Assembly: GCA_003640645.1 (NCBI GenBank)
Contig: QGHH01000003.1
Location: forward strand, 124,001-188,000
Direction of reading: 5' to 3'
Source of the DNA: Fredinandcohnia aciditolerans
GTDB lineage: Bacteria > Bacillota > Bacilli > Bacillales > Bacillaceae_L
DNA: 64,000 bases
In this document: piece after piece, positions 32,274 through 43,900 of the stretch
How the letters are laid out: each line of letters begins with the position of its first letter
How positions within the stretch are numbered: position 1 is the stretch's first letter
Translations under genes and position numbers: made by a program
Notes under the pieces: generated by a model
Seen by the model: only the letters and a program-made list of their open reading frames with translations
Told to the model about the DNA's origin: nothing
Databases searched by the model: none

Positions 32274-34562
32274 ATGACTAGAACTGATATTATAGCATTT
32301 AACGAACTTTCCGAAGCTGACTTAAAAATAGATACAACCTATGAGGGAGGTACTAAAGGAAATACAGGTGACGATCCTTTATCAAAGCTAATGGGGTGTG
32401 GAAACCAAGGTGGCTTTAGATCTGTAGGTACTCGAAATGGTATCGATACAAAATTGTGTATTCTTTATTCAGACCTATCACACGAAGAATGGCCAGACCG
32501 CATTGATACAGAAACAGGAAGATTTTACTTTTATGGAGACAACAGAGTACCTGGACGAGATATTCATAAAACAGCACAAAAGGGTAATCTAATTCTTCAT
32601 AATTCTTATGAAGAATTAGCAAAAGGTAATCGTAAAAATATACCACCCTTCTTTGTGTTCGTAAAAGGAAAAAAAGGGAGAGACGTTGTTTTTCGGGGTC
32701 TTGCAGTACCAGGAGCACCCGACTTACATAACAGTGAGATATTAACGGTGATTACCCATGAAAAAGAAGAAGGAGAAATTAAGAATTACCAAGCTATCTT
32801 TACTATACTGGATATTCAATATATTAGCAGATTATGGATTGAGGACTTGCACAATGGAACCCCTTTTACTAAAAATGCTCCAAAACCTTGGATTGAATGG
32901 ATTAACTCTGGAAAATATCAAGCATTAAAAGGAATCAAGTCAATTGATTCTCATTCTGCATATACAGTCGGTAATCTTAACCCGAAATACTGGCTTTTCA
33001 ATGTATACTACGCATCGGAACCCAAAGTGTGGAAAAGTTCTAAACATATGGATGTAGCGGCTATGCAATATGAATACGGAAGAGAACACACATCGTCTGT
33101 AACAAAGCATATTAATTTAATTAAAAAAATATCGGTTGGAGATTATATTGTTGCGTATTCTGGTAACAAAGGATTTTTGGGATATGGTAAGGTGACAAAA
33201 CAATTTTATGAGGAAAATGATCCAAGTAAATTCATTCATGCAACTGGTGCACACTGGAAACAACGAGTGGGTGTTAATTGGCAGCAGGCTTTGGATATAC
33301 CTATAATGTATAAAGGACCAAATTTTATGAAAGATATAGGGTTAAAAGGAAGTCCTGTTATGAGCTCATCTACTATTTTTGAAATAACTTCGACTGGTTT
33401 TACGTTTATCCGGAAATTACTAAATGAAATTTATCCAAATAAAGTTATAGAAAAACAATATCCATTGGTAACGCCAAATGAAGTTGTTAATCATATTTTC
33501 TCATACATAAAATCAAAAGGTTTTACTTATTCAAAAGAAGAAATTAACAACTTATTTTTAGCTATTAAAACAAAACCCTTTATTATCCTATCAGGTATAT
33601 CGGGGACAGGGAAAACGAAAATTGTTCAATGGTTAGCTGAAAGTGTTGGGGCAACTGAAGAAAATGGCCAATTTACTTTGATACCGATTCGCCCTGATTG
33701 GAACGATGGTTCTGACTTATTAGGTTATGTAGATATAAAGGGTGAATTTAGACCAGGTCCACTCACCAAAGTAATAGAAAATGCAGAAAAAAATCCTGAG
33801 AAACCTTATTTTGTTTTACTGGATGAGATGAATCTAGCTAGGGTCGAACACTATTTTAGCGACATCCTAAGTGTAATGGAGAGTCGAAAATGGAAGGACG
33901 GTAAGATGATTACAACCATCCTTATTCCGGAACAAACTGCTGGGAGAGATACGAGACTTCCAACAAATCTTTATATTCTTGGAACAGTCAATATGGATGA
34001 AACAACACATCCTTTTAGCAAGAAAGTGCTAGATTGTGCGATGACCATTGAGTTTAATCGAGTTGAACTTGCTAATTTATCATTCCTTGATGATTCACAT
34101 GTTATAGAACCAATAGAAGTGCCGAATAGTCTATTTCAATCGAATTATCTTCATTTGAAAGATTTATATGTAGGTAATGAAGATTTTGTAAAAGAAATAA
34201 CATATGAATTAGAGAGTATAAATAAAATCTTGCAACCAACCTTAACCCATTTCGGTTACCGTATTCGCGATGAGATTACTTTCTATTTATACTATAACAA
34301 GGCTCAAAATTTAATGGATCATGACTATGCATTTGATAATTGTATCCTTCAAAAAATTCTCCCGAGGTTAAATGGTAGTGACCAACGTACGAATAAGATG
34401 CTGAGCGATTTGTATCTGTATTGTACTGGCAGGGTTTATACGTATCAAGATGACTACCAATTGGAGATAAAGGAAGCCAAATATCCGAAAAGTGCTGAGA
34501 AAATACTAGAGATGATTAGGAGGTTGCAAGAGGATGGCTTCACTTCCTTCTGGATCTCGTAA
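32274..34562 (+). CDS. mcrB: McrB-like modified-DNA-dependent restriction GTPase with AspBHI_N and EVE-type reader domains
   Basis: 762 residues in three parts. Residues about 8-215 match the AspBHI N-terminal 5-methylcytosine-binding domain: DTTYEGGTKGNTGDDPLSKL, GNQGGFR, WPDRIDTETGRFYFYGDN and KGNLILHNSYEEL. Residues about 230-385 resemble an EVE domain (YWLFNVYYASEPKVW, KKISVGDYIVAYSG, GYGKVTKQFYEE). The AAA+ domain has SGISGTGKT (about 438-446), LLDEMNLAR (about 515-523) and the McrB signature GTVNMDETTH (about 568-577). It should recognise modified bases and drive the nuclease subunit encoded next, whose start it overlaps. Confidence 0.88.
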   Translation: MTRTDIIAFNELSEADLKIDTTYEGGTKGNTGDDPLSKLMGCGNQGGFRSVGTRNGIDTKLCILYSDLSHEEWPDRIDTETGRFYFYGDNRVPGRDIHKTAQKGNLILHNSYEELAKGNRKNIPPFFVFVKGKKGRDVVFRGLAVPGAPDLHNSEILTVITHEKEEGEIKNYQAIFTILDIQYISRLWIEDLHNGTPFTKNAPKPWIEWINSGKYQALKGIKSIDSHSAYTVGNLNPKYWLFNVYYASEPKVWKSSKHMDVAAMQYEYGREHTSSVTKHINLIKKISVGDYIVAYSGNKGFLGYGKVTKQFYEENDPSKFIHATGAHWKQRVGVNWQQALDIPIMYKGPNFMKDIGLKGSPVMSSSTIFEITSTGFTFIRKLLNEIYPNKVIEKQYPLVTPNEVVNHIFSYIKSKGFTYSKEEINNLFLAIKTKPFIILSGISGTGKTKIVQWLAESVGATEENGQFTLIPIRPDWNDGSDLLGYVDIKGEFRPGPLTKVIENAEKNPEKPYFVLLDEMNLARVEHYFSDILSVMESRKWKDGKMITTILIPEQTAGRDTRLPTNLYILGTVNMDETTHPFSKKVLDCAMTIEFNRVELANLSFLDDSHVIEPIEVPNSLFQSNYLHLKDLYVGNEDFVKEITYELESINKILQPTLTHFGYRIRDEITFYLYYNKAQNLMDHDYAFDNCILQKILPRLNGSDQRTNKMLSDLYLYCTGRVYTYQDDYQLEIKEAKYPKSAEKILEMIRRLQEDGFTSFWIS

Positions 34563-36990
34563 TGATATTGTATTAGTAAAAGTCGACACGAAGGAGTTCT
34601 ATTTAGTTATTAAAGGTAAGCCGTTTCATTATCAATATGAGGGACTGATTCAGTACAGAAAGATGCATATTCATGATTTGATGGAGTTCTCCTATTCCGG
34701 TGATAATGTTAATTCTGTTTTAATTTATGATGTTAATCTAGAAAAACTAACAAATAACATAAATGTAAGACCTATATTTTTTGAGAATGGTGTTTATCAG
34801 GTAATTATATATCCCAAAAATAAAAGTCAATTGGAATTTTATCATGAATATCCGTTGTTCCGACAAGCAATAACAGAAGTTGATTTACCAGAAGGTTATC
34901 TTTTAATGGGGAATCTACATTTTCAAAATGAAGTAGGTTATTCAACGTTACAAATTCGTCAGGAAGGTCATGTGCTTTTAGAACTAACTTTGGAAATATT
35001 CCCAGCTAAACTGGATTATCGAAATGATTACAAGCAGTTGTTAGAAGAAGTAAACGATGAAATCTATAATTTAGCATTCAATTTTATTAGAAAGACATAT
35101 TTGGGTGCAAGCCTAAAGCTGGATAGAAATCCAAGCCGAGTAGAATTTTATCGGTTGATTTCTGTACATTTTCAGCAGTTTACTCAAGCATTAAATAGAA
35201 TAGAACGACAGCCACATCATAAGCTGGAAACTACATATATAAAAGCAAGAGGAGACCAGCTAGGTAAAATCAATACCTACACACGTAAGTATTTACAGAC
35301 TAAAAGTCAATACATCGAAGTAGAAAAAGGTATCTCCATTCATGGAAAAACAATGATGCCAATTCAAGGAATGAAAATCAAAAAAGAGTTAGTGTATGAT
35401 ACACTTGAAAACCGATATGTTAAATGGATGATGACACGCCTCATGGATAAGATAGAAGATTTAATTATAACTCTTTACAATCATAATACAAAGTGGAAAA
35501 CAGAACCGGACGCTGAACTAGTGGGACGTCTTTCTAAAATGAAGGATACCTTAGAGCTGAAATGCCGGAATCCATTTTGGAGACAGATTGGTAAGCTGGA
35601 TAAGTCTGTTATGAGCTTAGTAATTCAAATGGCACCAGGGTACCGCGATGCCTTTCATCTGTATCTTACCGTTACGAAAGGGCTTATGCTTCAATCAAAA
35701 TTCTACCAAATGTCTGTAAAAGATGTTGCTACTCTGTACGAATATTGGACTTATCTAAAACTAGGACAACTTTTAAGTAAAAAATATACGATGATTAGTC
35801 AAGATATCATTAAATTAAGTCGGGATGGGCTATTTGTGAATTTAGATAGTAACCAGAAAGCTGAACGTATATTTGAACATCCCATTACGAAGGAACGAAT
35901 AACACTAACGTATCAAAAAACGGAGACTGGCCTTCCAACAATTAATCAAAAACCAGATACCATGCTGACAATCTCGAAAAAAGGAAAAGATTTCACATAC
36001 AATTATGTGTTCGATGCGAAATACCGTGTAGATTATGCCCAAGTGGGAAGTTTTTATAAGAAACGCTATCAAACACCTGGGCCCTTGGAAGATGATATAA
36101 ACACTATGCATCGATACCGTGACTCTCTAGTTTATATGAATAACGGTCCATATGAACGAACTTCCTTTGGCGCCTATGTGTTGTTCCCATGGGCAGATGA
36201 AAGTGGATATCAAGAGCATCCTCTCTACCAAAGTATTAATCAAGTTAATATTGGAGGTTTGCCATTTTTACCTCAAGCAACTGATTTAGTTGAGCAGTTT
36301 GTAGAACGATTAATCGAGTTAAGTCCCGAGGAAATAAATAAGGAGGGAATTCTTCCACGTGGTACTAAGGAGGAATGGGAATCTAGCCTTGTAGAAAGGG
36401 TTTTAGTTGGTTCCGTTTCAAGCCTAGAAAAATATAAGCGATTTATCCATGGTAGATTATTTCAAATCCCTGCTATTAATTTAAAAAATGGGTGGCAAGA
36501 ATCAAAATATATTGCCCTTTATACTACAGCAGAAGTTGGAATCCCAAATGGGATAGCGGACTATGGAAGAATTGATAAAATTACATCTGAGGATGGGGAT
36601 ATAATCTTCCACATCATAGGTTGGCAAAGGACAAAACAGATTATTAAACCAGTAAAGTATGGAATTGCATCCAATATCATAACAACATTCAATCAGTTAA
36701 CAAGTGCTAAAGAACTACCTGAGCTATATATGAAAAATCACCAAGAAACAGTTATTTGGAGAATGCTTAGACGAATATCAGATGAAATTAAGGTTCAAGT
36801 GAATAATCACAATCTTGATTATGCTTCAAATGTGGACCAGTTCTCTTTCTATGACCTAACGATTAAATTAGAAGAGGATACCTCAACAATACTTATTGTG
36901 AAGGGTAATGAAGAAAGAACAATTAGTTCTGAATTGCTTATTAGGTATCCTTCAATCGTCTTTAAAGAGGTTTTAAGTCTTTATGTATAA
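34534..36990 (+). CDS. mcrC: McrC-like nuclease subunit (DUF2357, PD-(D/E)XK)
   Basis: 818 residues, overlapping mcrB by 29 bp, with AGGAGG in front of ATG 34534. The N-terminal two thirds are DUF2357-like (YEYWTYLKLGQLL near 405-420). The PD-(D/E)XK site is visible: KPDTML (about 474-479) and VFDAKYRV (about 491-498). An unusual C-terminal region of about 200 residues follows (from EEWESSLVERVLVGSVSSLE), including an EVE-like FQIPAINLKNGWQESKYIAL stretch, which is longer than in classical McrC. It should cleave DNA in complex with McrB rings. Confidence 0.85.
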   Translation: MASLPSGSRNDIVLVKVDTKEFYLVIKGKPFHYQYEGLIQYRKMHIHDLMEFSYSGDNVNSVLIYDVNLEKLTNNINVRPIFFENGVYQVIIYPKNKSQLEFYHEYPLFRQAITEVDLPEGYLLMGNLHFQNEVGYSTLQIRQEGHVLLELTLEIFPAKLDYRNDYKQLLEEVNDEIYNLAFNFIRKTYLGASLKLDRNPSRVEFYRLISVHFQQFTQALNRIERQPHHKLETTYIKARGDQLGKINTYTRKYLQTKSQYIEVEKGISIHGKTMMPIQGMKIKKELVYDTLENRYVKWMMTRLMDKIEDLIITLYNHNTKWKTEPDAELVGRLSKMKDTLELKCRNPFWRQIGKLDKSVMSLVIQMAPGYRDAFHLYLTVTKGLMLQSKFYQMSVKDVATLYEYWTYLKLGQLLSKKYTMISQDIIKLSRDGLFVNLDSNQKAERIFEHPITKERITLTYQKTETGLPTINQKPDTMLTISKKGKDFTYNYVFDAKYRVDYAQVGSFYKKRYQTPGPLEDDINTMHRYRDSLVYMNNGPYERTSFGAYVLFPWADESGYQEHPLYQSINQVNIGGLPFLPQATDLVEQFVERLIELSPEEINKEGILPRGTKEEWESSLVERVLVGSVSSLEKYKRFIHGRLFQIPAINLKNGWQESKYIALYTTAEVGIPNGIADYGRIDKITSEDGDIIFHIIGWQRTKQIIKPVKYGIASNIITTFNQLTSAKELPELYMKNHQETVIWRMLRRISDEIKVQVNNHNLDYASNVDQFSFYDLTIKLEEDTSTILIVKGNEERTISSELLIRYPSIVFKEVLSLYV

Positions 36991-37111
36991 GGATATTTAA
37001 AAGTAGTAAAGATATTTTTATTAAGCATAGGATAGTGTTACTTTTATATTATTAATTTCCTGCTGCTCGTAGAAAGAGTAATCAGAAATCTTAATATTTA
37101 AAATGAAGATT

Positions 37112-37138
37112 GTAGCCAAATTAATGGCTACTTTTTTT
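37112..37138 (+). terminator. Terminator after mcrC
   Basis: GTAGCCA (37112-37118) pairs with TGGCTAC (37125-37131) across six bases and is followed by seven T. It separates the McrBC pair from the dpt genes. Confidence 0.88.
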
Positions 37139-37259
37139 ATTTGATGGAAATATTTGATATAATTTACTTTGAAAAGGTAATTGTTGAAAGTAATGCAATA
37201 TGCCTTTTAACTTTTTACTGAATGTAAAAAAGCTTGCATGTTAGCATTTAGATAGGATC

Positions 37260-37287
37260 AAAGGGACTAACAATGGTATATCCCTTT
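37260..37287 (+). promoter_or_regulatory. Hairpin in the dptF leader
   Basis: AAAGGGA (37260-37266) and TCCCTTT (37281-37287) form a dyad followed by TGTTAAG, 15 nt before the GGGGGTGA of dptF. It could be a weak attenuator or an operator. The remainder of 37139-37316 is AT-rich promoter-like sequence. Confidence 0.4.
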
Positions 37288-37316
37288 TGTTAAGAATTTG
37301 TGGGGGTGAAAATGTA

Positions 37317-39563
37317 ATGAAACAAGAATATGCCTTGCAATTTATTGAAGTTTTTAGCAAGGAATGGGCCGAGCTTGGAAAGGATTTTGAGCTACTTTTA
37401 TTTAAAGACATTGATGCTTCTCTTTTTAAGGCAAGAAAGCTAGCGGAACTCCTAGTAAAAGAAGTTTATATACAAGAAAAAATGGACTATCCGTCACATG
37501 CAAATCAAGCAGAAAAGAATATGTTGCTAAAAAATGAAGGTATTATAGAAGATAATGTATTCAGTGCGTTGGACAGAATACGGAGAATGGGTAATGCAGC
37601 TATACATAATGATAAGAAAATACCTATTTCGGACGCATTTAAGGTCCATCATAATTTGTTTTTTATAGTAAAGTGGTTTGTTGAATCCTATGTGTTAAGT
37701 CCAGACAAGGAGGTTCCACCATACCAAGATCCACAATATGAAACACTTGATGAGAAGGTAAAAAAACTATTGGCTGAGTACATACCTGATTTTCTAGAAA
37801 AAGAGGAACAATTGAAAGTGGTAGAAAGAGTAGAAGAACGTGAACTACCAACCCTTCATAACTCTTATTTGCTTTATCAGTTGAGCAAATTAAGAGAATC
37901 TTCACAAGAGGCTGTTGAGGGATACCAGGAATTAAGTGATTTTAAGAAATATATGCATGTTAAACGGCCAATACAAGATACATTTGAGTCACATTTACAA
38001 GAATGTAAGGACTCACCTGGTAGCAAATTAATATTTTTATGTGGGAGTGTTGGAGATGGAAAATCCCACTTACTAGGCTATTTATCTACGACAAAGCCGG
38101 AGCTAATAAGTCAATTTAAAATCCACAATGACGCAACAGAGAGTTTTGACCCGAAGAAAAACTCAATGGACACGCTGTCTGAGGTTCTTGAACCATTTTC
38201 TGATTCTCTTATTGATGAATCAAGTGAGAAATTGATTTTAGCCATCAACCTTGGTGTACTACATAACTTTATTGAATCAACCTATGCACAGGAGAAATAT
38301 CAGAAACTAAAGGCTTATATAGAACAAGCTAGGGTATTTGAATCTGGTGTCATTTCATCACCTGCTGAGCATGATACATTCAAGCTTGTGAATTTTGCTG
38401 ATTACCATTCATTTGAACTAACTAAAGACGGTCCTATATCTACCTATATGTCAACACTTTTTGAAAGAATCACAAAAGAGGATTCTGATAATCCATTTTA
38501 TGTGGCCTATCAAAAGGATAAAGATAAATTTTCGTATAATCCATTACTTATTAATTTTAAAATGTTTAGTTCGAAGTCAATGCAGCAACAGATTATTCAA
38601 CTAATAATCAAAACAATCATGAAGGACAAACTCATAATCTCATCACGTGAGTTACTTAATTTTGTTCACGATATACTCGTACCTGCTGCTGCAGAGGAAT
38701 TAAAAACGCATGATTTTAATGATATGCTGCCGCATTTGCTACCCAATCTATTATTTGAGGGTGGAGATAAGTCACCTGTTTTGAAAATGTTAGGCAATCA
38801 AGATCCAATTCACTTTCGGACACAAGAGGTTGACGAAAAGCTGGTTTCACTTTATAACTCAGGGAACTATTACGTCTATTATCGGGATATCATTTTTGAT
38901 TCATCTGCACAAGAATGGATTCAATTATTAGAACCTGTTGAAAATATTGCCTTCTTAGATAAAGACACTAAAAGGGAATTAAGTGAATTACTTATTAGAG
39001 CATCTTTTCTTTATGACTCACATTTAAAAGAATCGTTTAAGGATACGGTCTACGAAAATTATATGAAATATTTATATGCTTACAACACAGATAATGGACG
39101 TAATCTACTAGATTTATACTTTGAAGTAGAGAAATCAATCTATCTCTGGAAGGGAAGCCCAACAAATGGATACCTTTATCTTGATGATGAAGGGAATTTG
39201 ATAAGAATTGCGGCTCCTATTCAAATCAAAAAAGAGATGGTAACGATTAAAAACGAATCACAGGAGATTATCTTCCGGTTTACTCCAACACTATTTCTAG
39301 GATTTCGATGCGCTCCTTATAAACAGGTTCACCATGTGGAAATTGACTTACCATTATACGAAATGATTGGTAAGGTACTTCAAGGGTATCGACTCAATAG
39401 GAAAGATCGAGAGGACTCGATTCAATTTATTAAATTTATTGACAGTCTACTTCCATTTGGACAGCAGCAGGAAGAAATTTTAATAAAAGACATGAAGACA
39501 CAGTTCATGTTCCGCCTGGAATATGAAGAGTTTTTTGGTTTTAAGTTCAATAGGGAGGGGTGA
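37317..39563 (+). CDS. dptF: DNA phosphorothioation-dependent restriction protein DptF
   Basis: 748 residues from ATG 37317 after GGGGTGA (37303-37309); a TTG at 37287 is less likely. The N-terminus has a DUF4145-like HEPN region (ARKLAELLVKEVYIQEKMDY, RRMGNAAIHND). A P-loop FLCGSVGDGKSHLLGYL (about 239-255) marks the ATPase; the rest is helical and DptF-like in length and order. With DptG and DptH it attacks DNA lacking phosphorothioate marks in bacteria that also have DndABCDE. It is the first gene of a tight dptF-dptG-dptH operon. No dnd gene is in this window. Confidence 0.85.
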   Translation: MKQEYALQFIEVFSKEWAELGKDFELLLFKDIDASLFKARKLAELLVKEVYIQEKMDYPSHANQAEKNMLLKNEGIIEDNVFSALDRIRRMGNAAIHNDKKIPISDAFKVHHNLFFIVKWFVESYVLSPDKEVPPYQDPQYETLDEKVKKLLAEYIPDFLEKEEQLKVVERVEERELPTLHNSYLLYQLSKLRESSQEAVEGYQELSDFKKYMHVKRPIQDTFESHLQECKDSPGSKLIFLCGSVGDGKSHLLGYLSTTKPELISQFKIHNDATESFDPKKNSMDTLSEVLEPFSDSLIDESSEKLILAINLGVLHNFIESTYAQEKYQKLKAYIEQARVFESGVISSPAEHDTFKLVNFADYHSFELTKDGPISTYMSTLFERITKEDSDNPFYVAYQKDKDKFSYNPLLINFKMFSSKSMQQQIIQLIIKTIMKDKLIISSRELLNFVHDILVPAAAEELKTHDFNDMLPHLLPNLLFEGGDKSPVLKMLGNQDPIHFRTQEVDEKLVSLYNSGNYYVYYRDIIFDSSAQEWIQLLEPVENIAFLDKDTKRELSELLIRASFLYDSHLKESFKDTVYENYMKYLYAYNTDNGRNLLDLYFEVEKSIYLWKGSPTNGYLYLDDEGNLIRIAAPIQIKKEMVTIKNESQEIIFRFTPTLFLGFRCAPYKQVHHVEIDLPLYEMIGKVLQGYRLNRKDREDSIQFIKFIDSLLPFGQQQEEILIKDMKTQFMFRLEYEEFFGFKFNREG

Positions 39564-39571
39564 ATGAGTAC

Positions 39572-40978
39572 ATGAAACCTGAGGTTTATACGTTAGAAGC
39601 ACTCAGAAAATCTCTAAGTGTGAAAACAAAAAACGGGAAGAAAACATTAAAGCATACGATTAATAAAAGGGTTACATTACTACCTTTTAAGACGAGAAAT
39701 CCTGAACGTGCTAAATTTGCAAATGGTTTTGCACCTGTAATTGGAGAGTTTTTTCGTCTTGTTGAAGAGAAAACATATCATAAGACAGATGATGAAAATG
39801 AGCTTGACATCGAGACCTTTATCACAAAAGTCAGTGAAAATGTTCAAATGAATGAGGAAGATCGACCTTATTTTGAAGATATTTTAAAAACATTTCTCTA
39901 TAGTGCTAACGGTATCCGCTTGTTTCATCCGATGATGTTCAAGTATCTTTTATTATCCGATTCGAAAGAGGCGACTGGGGAAAAGGATATTGCTCAGTAT
40001 ATCTATGATGTGTTATTAAAGCACAACAGCCAAATTTTAGAAGAAATACTACAAATAAAAGAAAATGAACATGTGTTGGTAAGATTGATTCATAAATTAC
40101 TGCCTGAATTAAAGGCTGGCAACACAAAAGAAACATATGCGATGGCTTTTCCTTTTATTAAGGATTTATTCTTAGAAGATTTACGTACTTTAACGCTTAA
40201 TCGTGATTTCTTTATGAACAATATTAGTTTGTTTATAGCTTATTATTACTTCTTTTCGGTAACACAATTAACTTTGAAGTTAAATCAATATGAGGAAATG
40301 GATAAAGAGGTAGCGAGTCCTGTTTTCTATAATCTTGACTGGGAAGCCACAAATCGTAATCGAAAAGCAACGACAAATGGCTTTAAGCTGATAACAGAGG
40401 CGTCCAAACAACTACTTAGTCATATGAATACTCTTGAGCATGTTAATTATCTTTTAAATCAAGAAAATCTATTATACAAAGATCTTGTTCAGCATTTTGA
40501 GACACTGGCAGAGGCAGATAGAGAAAAGGTGTACTCAAATTTATTTGATTGGACGAAGGAATACTCTGAAATTGTACTTAATAATGTTGAGGGGATTGAA
40601 CAGAAAGGAAGTCTCGAAGAAGCCTATCGTCAATTGCAGAAGCAGATATCGTTGGGGTTAACTAAAGAGACTATTTCAAGATATGCTCTTTACATTAATG
40701 AAATCGGGAAGGTTTATTTCTTAAAAACAAGGGGTTCGTTAGGTTATACCTTAAATGTGACACAGGATTTTCTCCTTCTTCTTACAGCTGTATCGGTTAA
40801 ACAGGAAAAGATTTCACTTAAACAGTTATTTGTTGAGTTTGAAAGACGCGGTGTTTATTTTGATCGCTATTCTCGAGAAGAGATTATAAAGTTGTTTAAT
40901 AAACTCAATTTAATTGAGAAAAAAAGTGATAGTGGTGATGCCCAGTATGTTAAACCAATTTTATCAATACATGAGTAA
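39572..40978 (+). CDS. dptG: DNA phosphorothioation-dependent restriction protein DptG
   Basis: 468 residues from ATG 39572, downstream of AGGGAGGGG; GTG 39560 overlapping the dptF stop is an alternative. The protein is helical, without membrane segments or known catalytic motifs (KTKNGKKTLKHTINKRVTLL near the start; LFVEFERRGVYFDRYSREEI near the end with a winged-helix look). DptG is known only from dpt operons and is required together with DptF and DptH for restriction. Position, size and tight linkage to an ATPase on each side support the name. Confidence 0.82.
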   Translation: MKPEVYTLEALRKSLSVKTKNGKKTLKHTINKRVTLLPFKTRNPERAKFANGFAPVIGEFFRLVEEKTYHKTDDENELDIETFITKVSENVQMNEEDRPYFEDILKTFLYSANGIRLFHPMMFKYLLLSDSKEATGEKDIAQYIYDVLLKHNSQILEEILQIKENEHVLVRLIHKLLPELKAGNTKETYAMAFPFIKDLFLEDLRTLTLNRDFFMNNISLFIAYYYFFSVTQLTLKLNQYEEMDKEVASPVFYNLDWEATNRNRKATTNGFKLITEASKQLLSHMNTLEHVNYLLNQENLLYKDLVQHFETLAEADREKVYSNLFDWTKEYSEIVLNNVEGIEQKGSLEEAYRQLQKQISLGLTKETISRYALYINEIGKVYFLKTRGSLGYTLNVTQDFLLLLTAVSVKQEKISLKQLFVEFERRGVYFDRYSREEIIKLFNKLNLIEKKSDSGDAQYVKPILSIHE

Positions 40979-43900
40979 AAAGTTGATTCGATTTCTCGAA
41001 TCAGAACAATTAAGTGGTGGCGAACGGTTTTATTTACAATTCGATAGTAAAGATAACGTTAAGGATTTTTATCAAACGCTCGGTCAAAATGGAATCGCAG
41101 AACCATTCGTGTATAAGCACGAACAAGGTTCACCATATCAAACCTTTTGCCTTATGATGGGCTCAGTAAGAGTAGTGGTTGCAGCAACTATTAATGATGT
41201 AACGCCAGATTACTTAGTTACATTAAGAAACCAAGTTAGTGAACAAGATAATGAATGGAAGGAAACGGCCCTACTAAGTATATGTTATGAAACGCTTGAT
41301 AGTATTCGAGGAGGCAGTAGCGATTTACAAAAAGAAGGGATGCCATTTAACATCCTATCAATTACAAAATACATAAAAGAAGAATTGGAAACAAATGAAC
41401 AGCTTTGTGAGCCAGAAAAAGAGGTTATTCGATTTCATTTAGATAAAAAGTTAGAAGATGTCGTTATTCAAACCTCTTTATGGGATTATGCAGATGTCAT
41501 TTCGTTAATCGAAAAAGGTAAGATTGAAACTGGTGATTTCAAATCACTGCATTTATTCATTGATAATGAATTAAATAAAAGCTCCAACATGAAGTCTGCG
41601 GACATTCGCAGTCGTTTAGCAGAGAACTTTTGGCTTTTCGAAAATGTACAACGTATACATGATTATGGAACACAGGAAACAGAACTTGAGAAGCTATTTG
41701 ATGATAAGATGCAAAATAAGTTAAAAAAGGATAATTGGTTTGAAAACGACTTTTCCCCCGTGAAAAATTCGTATGACAATAATAAAGGTAGCTCACTTCA
41801 ATACCTTGCTGGAAATACAAAGAAGGGTAATAAGAGTCTTGAGTTTTGGGAAAAAGCATTTCAAGAGACCAAAGCTGGACAACGAAAACGTCATTTAATC
41901 ATTTTTAATTCAGATGAACGCGAATCTATTGAAATGGTGTTCGAATTTGATGACTATTTGAAAAACCAATTCATTCATAAAAAGAGTACACCTTATGCGG
42001 AGGTAAGCGGCAAAAAACTAAAGGTAAAGCTACCTTCTACATTGAATGAGGCGAAATTTTACCAAGTTAAATATAAGCATAAAGACGAATCAAAATCCGG
42101 TTACGAGTTTAATTTTCTGATTGTCCCATTTTCAGCAAAACAATTTGAAGGCATAGAATCGAATTATCACCTTGTTGTAAATGGTTCTGATTCAAGAATC
42201 GTTCTAAAATATGAAGGAGACAAAATTTCATTTGGTTCCTTTGGCGAAGAAAAGTACCAAGTCATACAAGAGGGCTATCAAACAGTTAATCTGCCTGACA
42301 AAGAGAAGCTTACTGTTGAGTTAGATTACTCAGCTTGGGAGGATAATTCACTATTTTTCTCAATTAAATACCTTCAAGTGTACATTCCTATAGAGATAAA
42401 AGATTCTGATTCAAAATCTTCACGGATAAGTGCAAGACAAGTTTGGAAATTAAAACGGGAACATAAAGAAAACTTTATATTTGAAGATGAGAAGTTAAGA
42501 CAAGGTACGTCAATCTTTTATCCATTTGAACGCTTCAAAGAGCTGTTATATCATGAAAGTGATTGGATTGAAAATAGCTATCGTTATGTTGTAGAAAACC
42601 AACATATTGATACGCTCACATTACCTATTGAGATTACTGAATGCTATGATGCATATTTAAATTATTTTAAACAGAACAAGACACTACCAAGCTTAACCTA
42701 TATGAATAGTGATCTTCAGGAGTTAGCTACTAAGCTTGTTTTGGCTGTAGATAAGGCTATACAAGAGATTAAAGAAGATACCTTGTTGAACAATGAACAA
42801 AAAGGAATCTTTAAATTAGGTATGCAAGTAGAGGGCGGAAAAATATGGTTAACGCCATTTCATCCACTAAACATAGCGTACCAACTAGCAATTGAAGAGG
42901 AAGTAAAGGATGAAATTATTGATCGTAGTATCCTTGAACGATTACATCCAAAGAACCTCTTGCCGTATATTTATTCCGATAAGGCTAATTTGTATAGACC
43001 AAGTATGGAGTTTGAATATCCTGAGTGGCATGAATATGAAAATGAACAAATTGTTTCTGTCGGAACCGCTAATGAATTTTTAGCTAAGGTTGTTGAGGAG
43101 AAAATTAAGCAATATATCCATCATTTTAATTATTTATTCCTAGAAAGCTCTCGTTCACCTTTGTTATTAAATGTGATTCATATTCACAATGATAAAGAAG
43201 TTGTTAAAGGAATTTGTCAATACTTGAAAAAACAACTAGAACAAAAGGGCCCCAAAGGGATGATTCCAATTGAAGTTGTTTTATATCGCGGTGTTGAAAC
43301 CCAAAGCGCATTTGAAGTCTTCTCAAGTCTGCAAACCGTTGCAGAGGTTGAAGATATTTTCAATCTTGATTTGAAGTCAAAAAATTTCGATCAAGTCGAT
43401 GTCCTTCGTTTTATCAGAGAACATATTACCTATTACAAGGGGCACAGTACGCAAGCGAAAGAATTTCAGTATGCGCATATTTCATTCTTTAAATTACCTA
43501 CACAAGATTTAAACGCATCACACCCAATGGATAAAATGGAATCTGGTCTTTCATTAAACGGATTATTGTCATCGGTTATAGCGATATCAAGTGAAAATGA
43601 TTACCGCTCAGGGTTCGGATTACTTCATGCACCAAATGAAGAAACATCACTTGTGAGTATAGCATCCTCTTATAATGAGCTTGCTTTTAATATGCAAAAT
43701 GAAGGTAAAAACTCTTATAGTAAGAATAAAACTATTGTGAAAAGCACTTCGACAGAAGGCAAACATTTATTAGAAAAAATTTATAAATCTTCTTCATGGG
43801 TCACGTTCATTGATCCAGGAGTAGATCTAGATTTCTTCCAAAATTCAAGTCCAAACTTATTGGTGATACATTATAACGACCAACATACATCTTCTGACCG

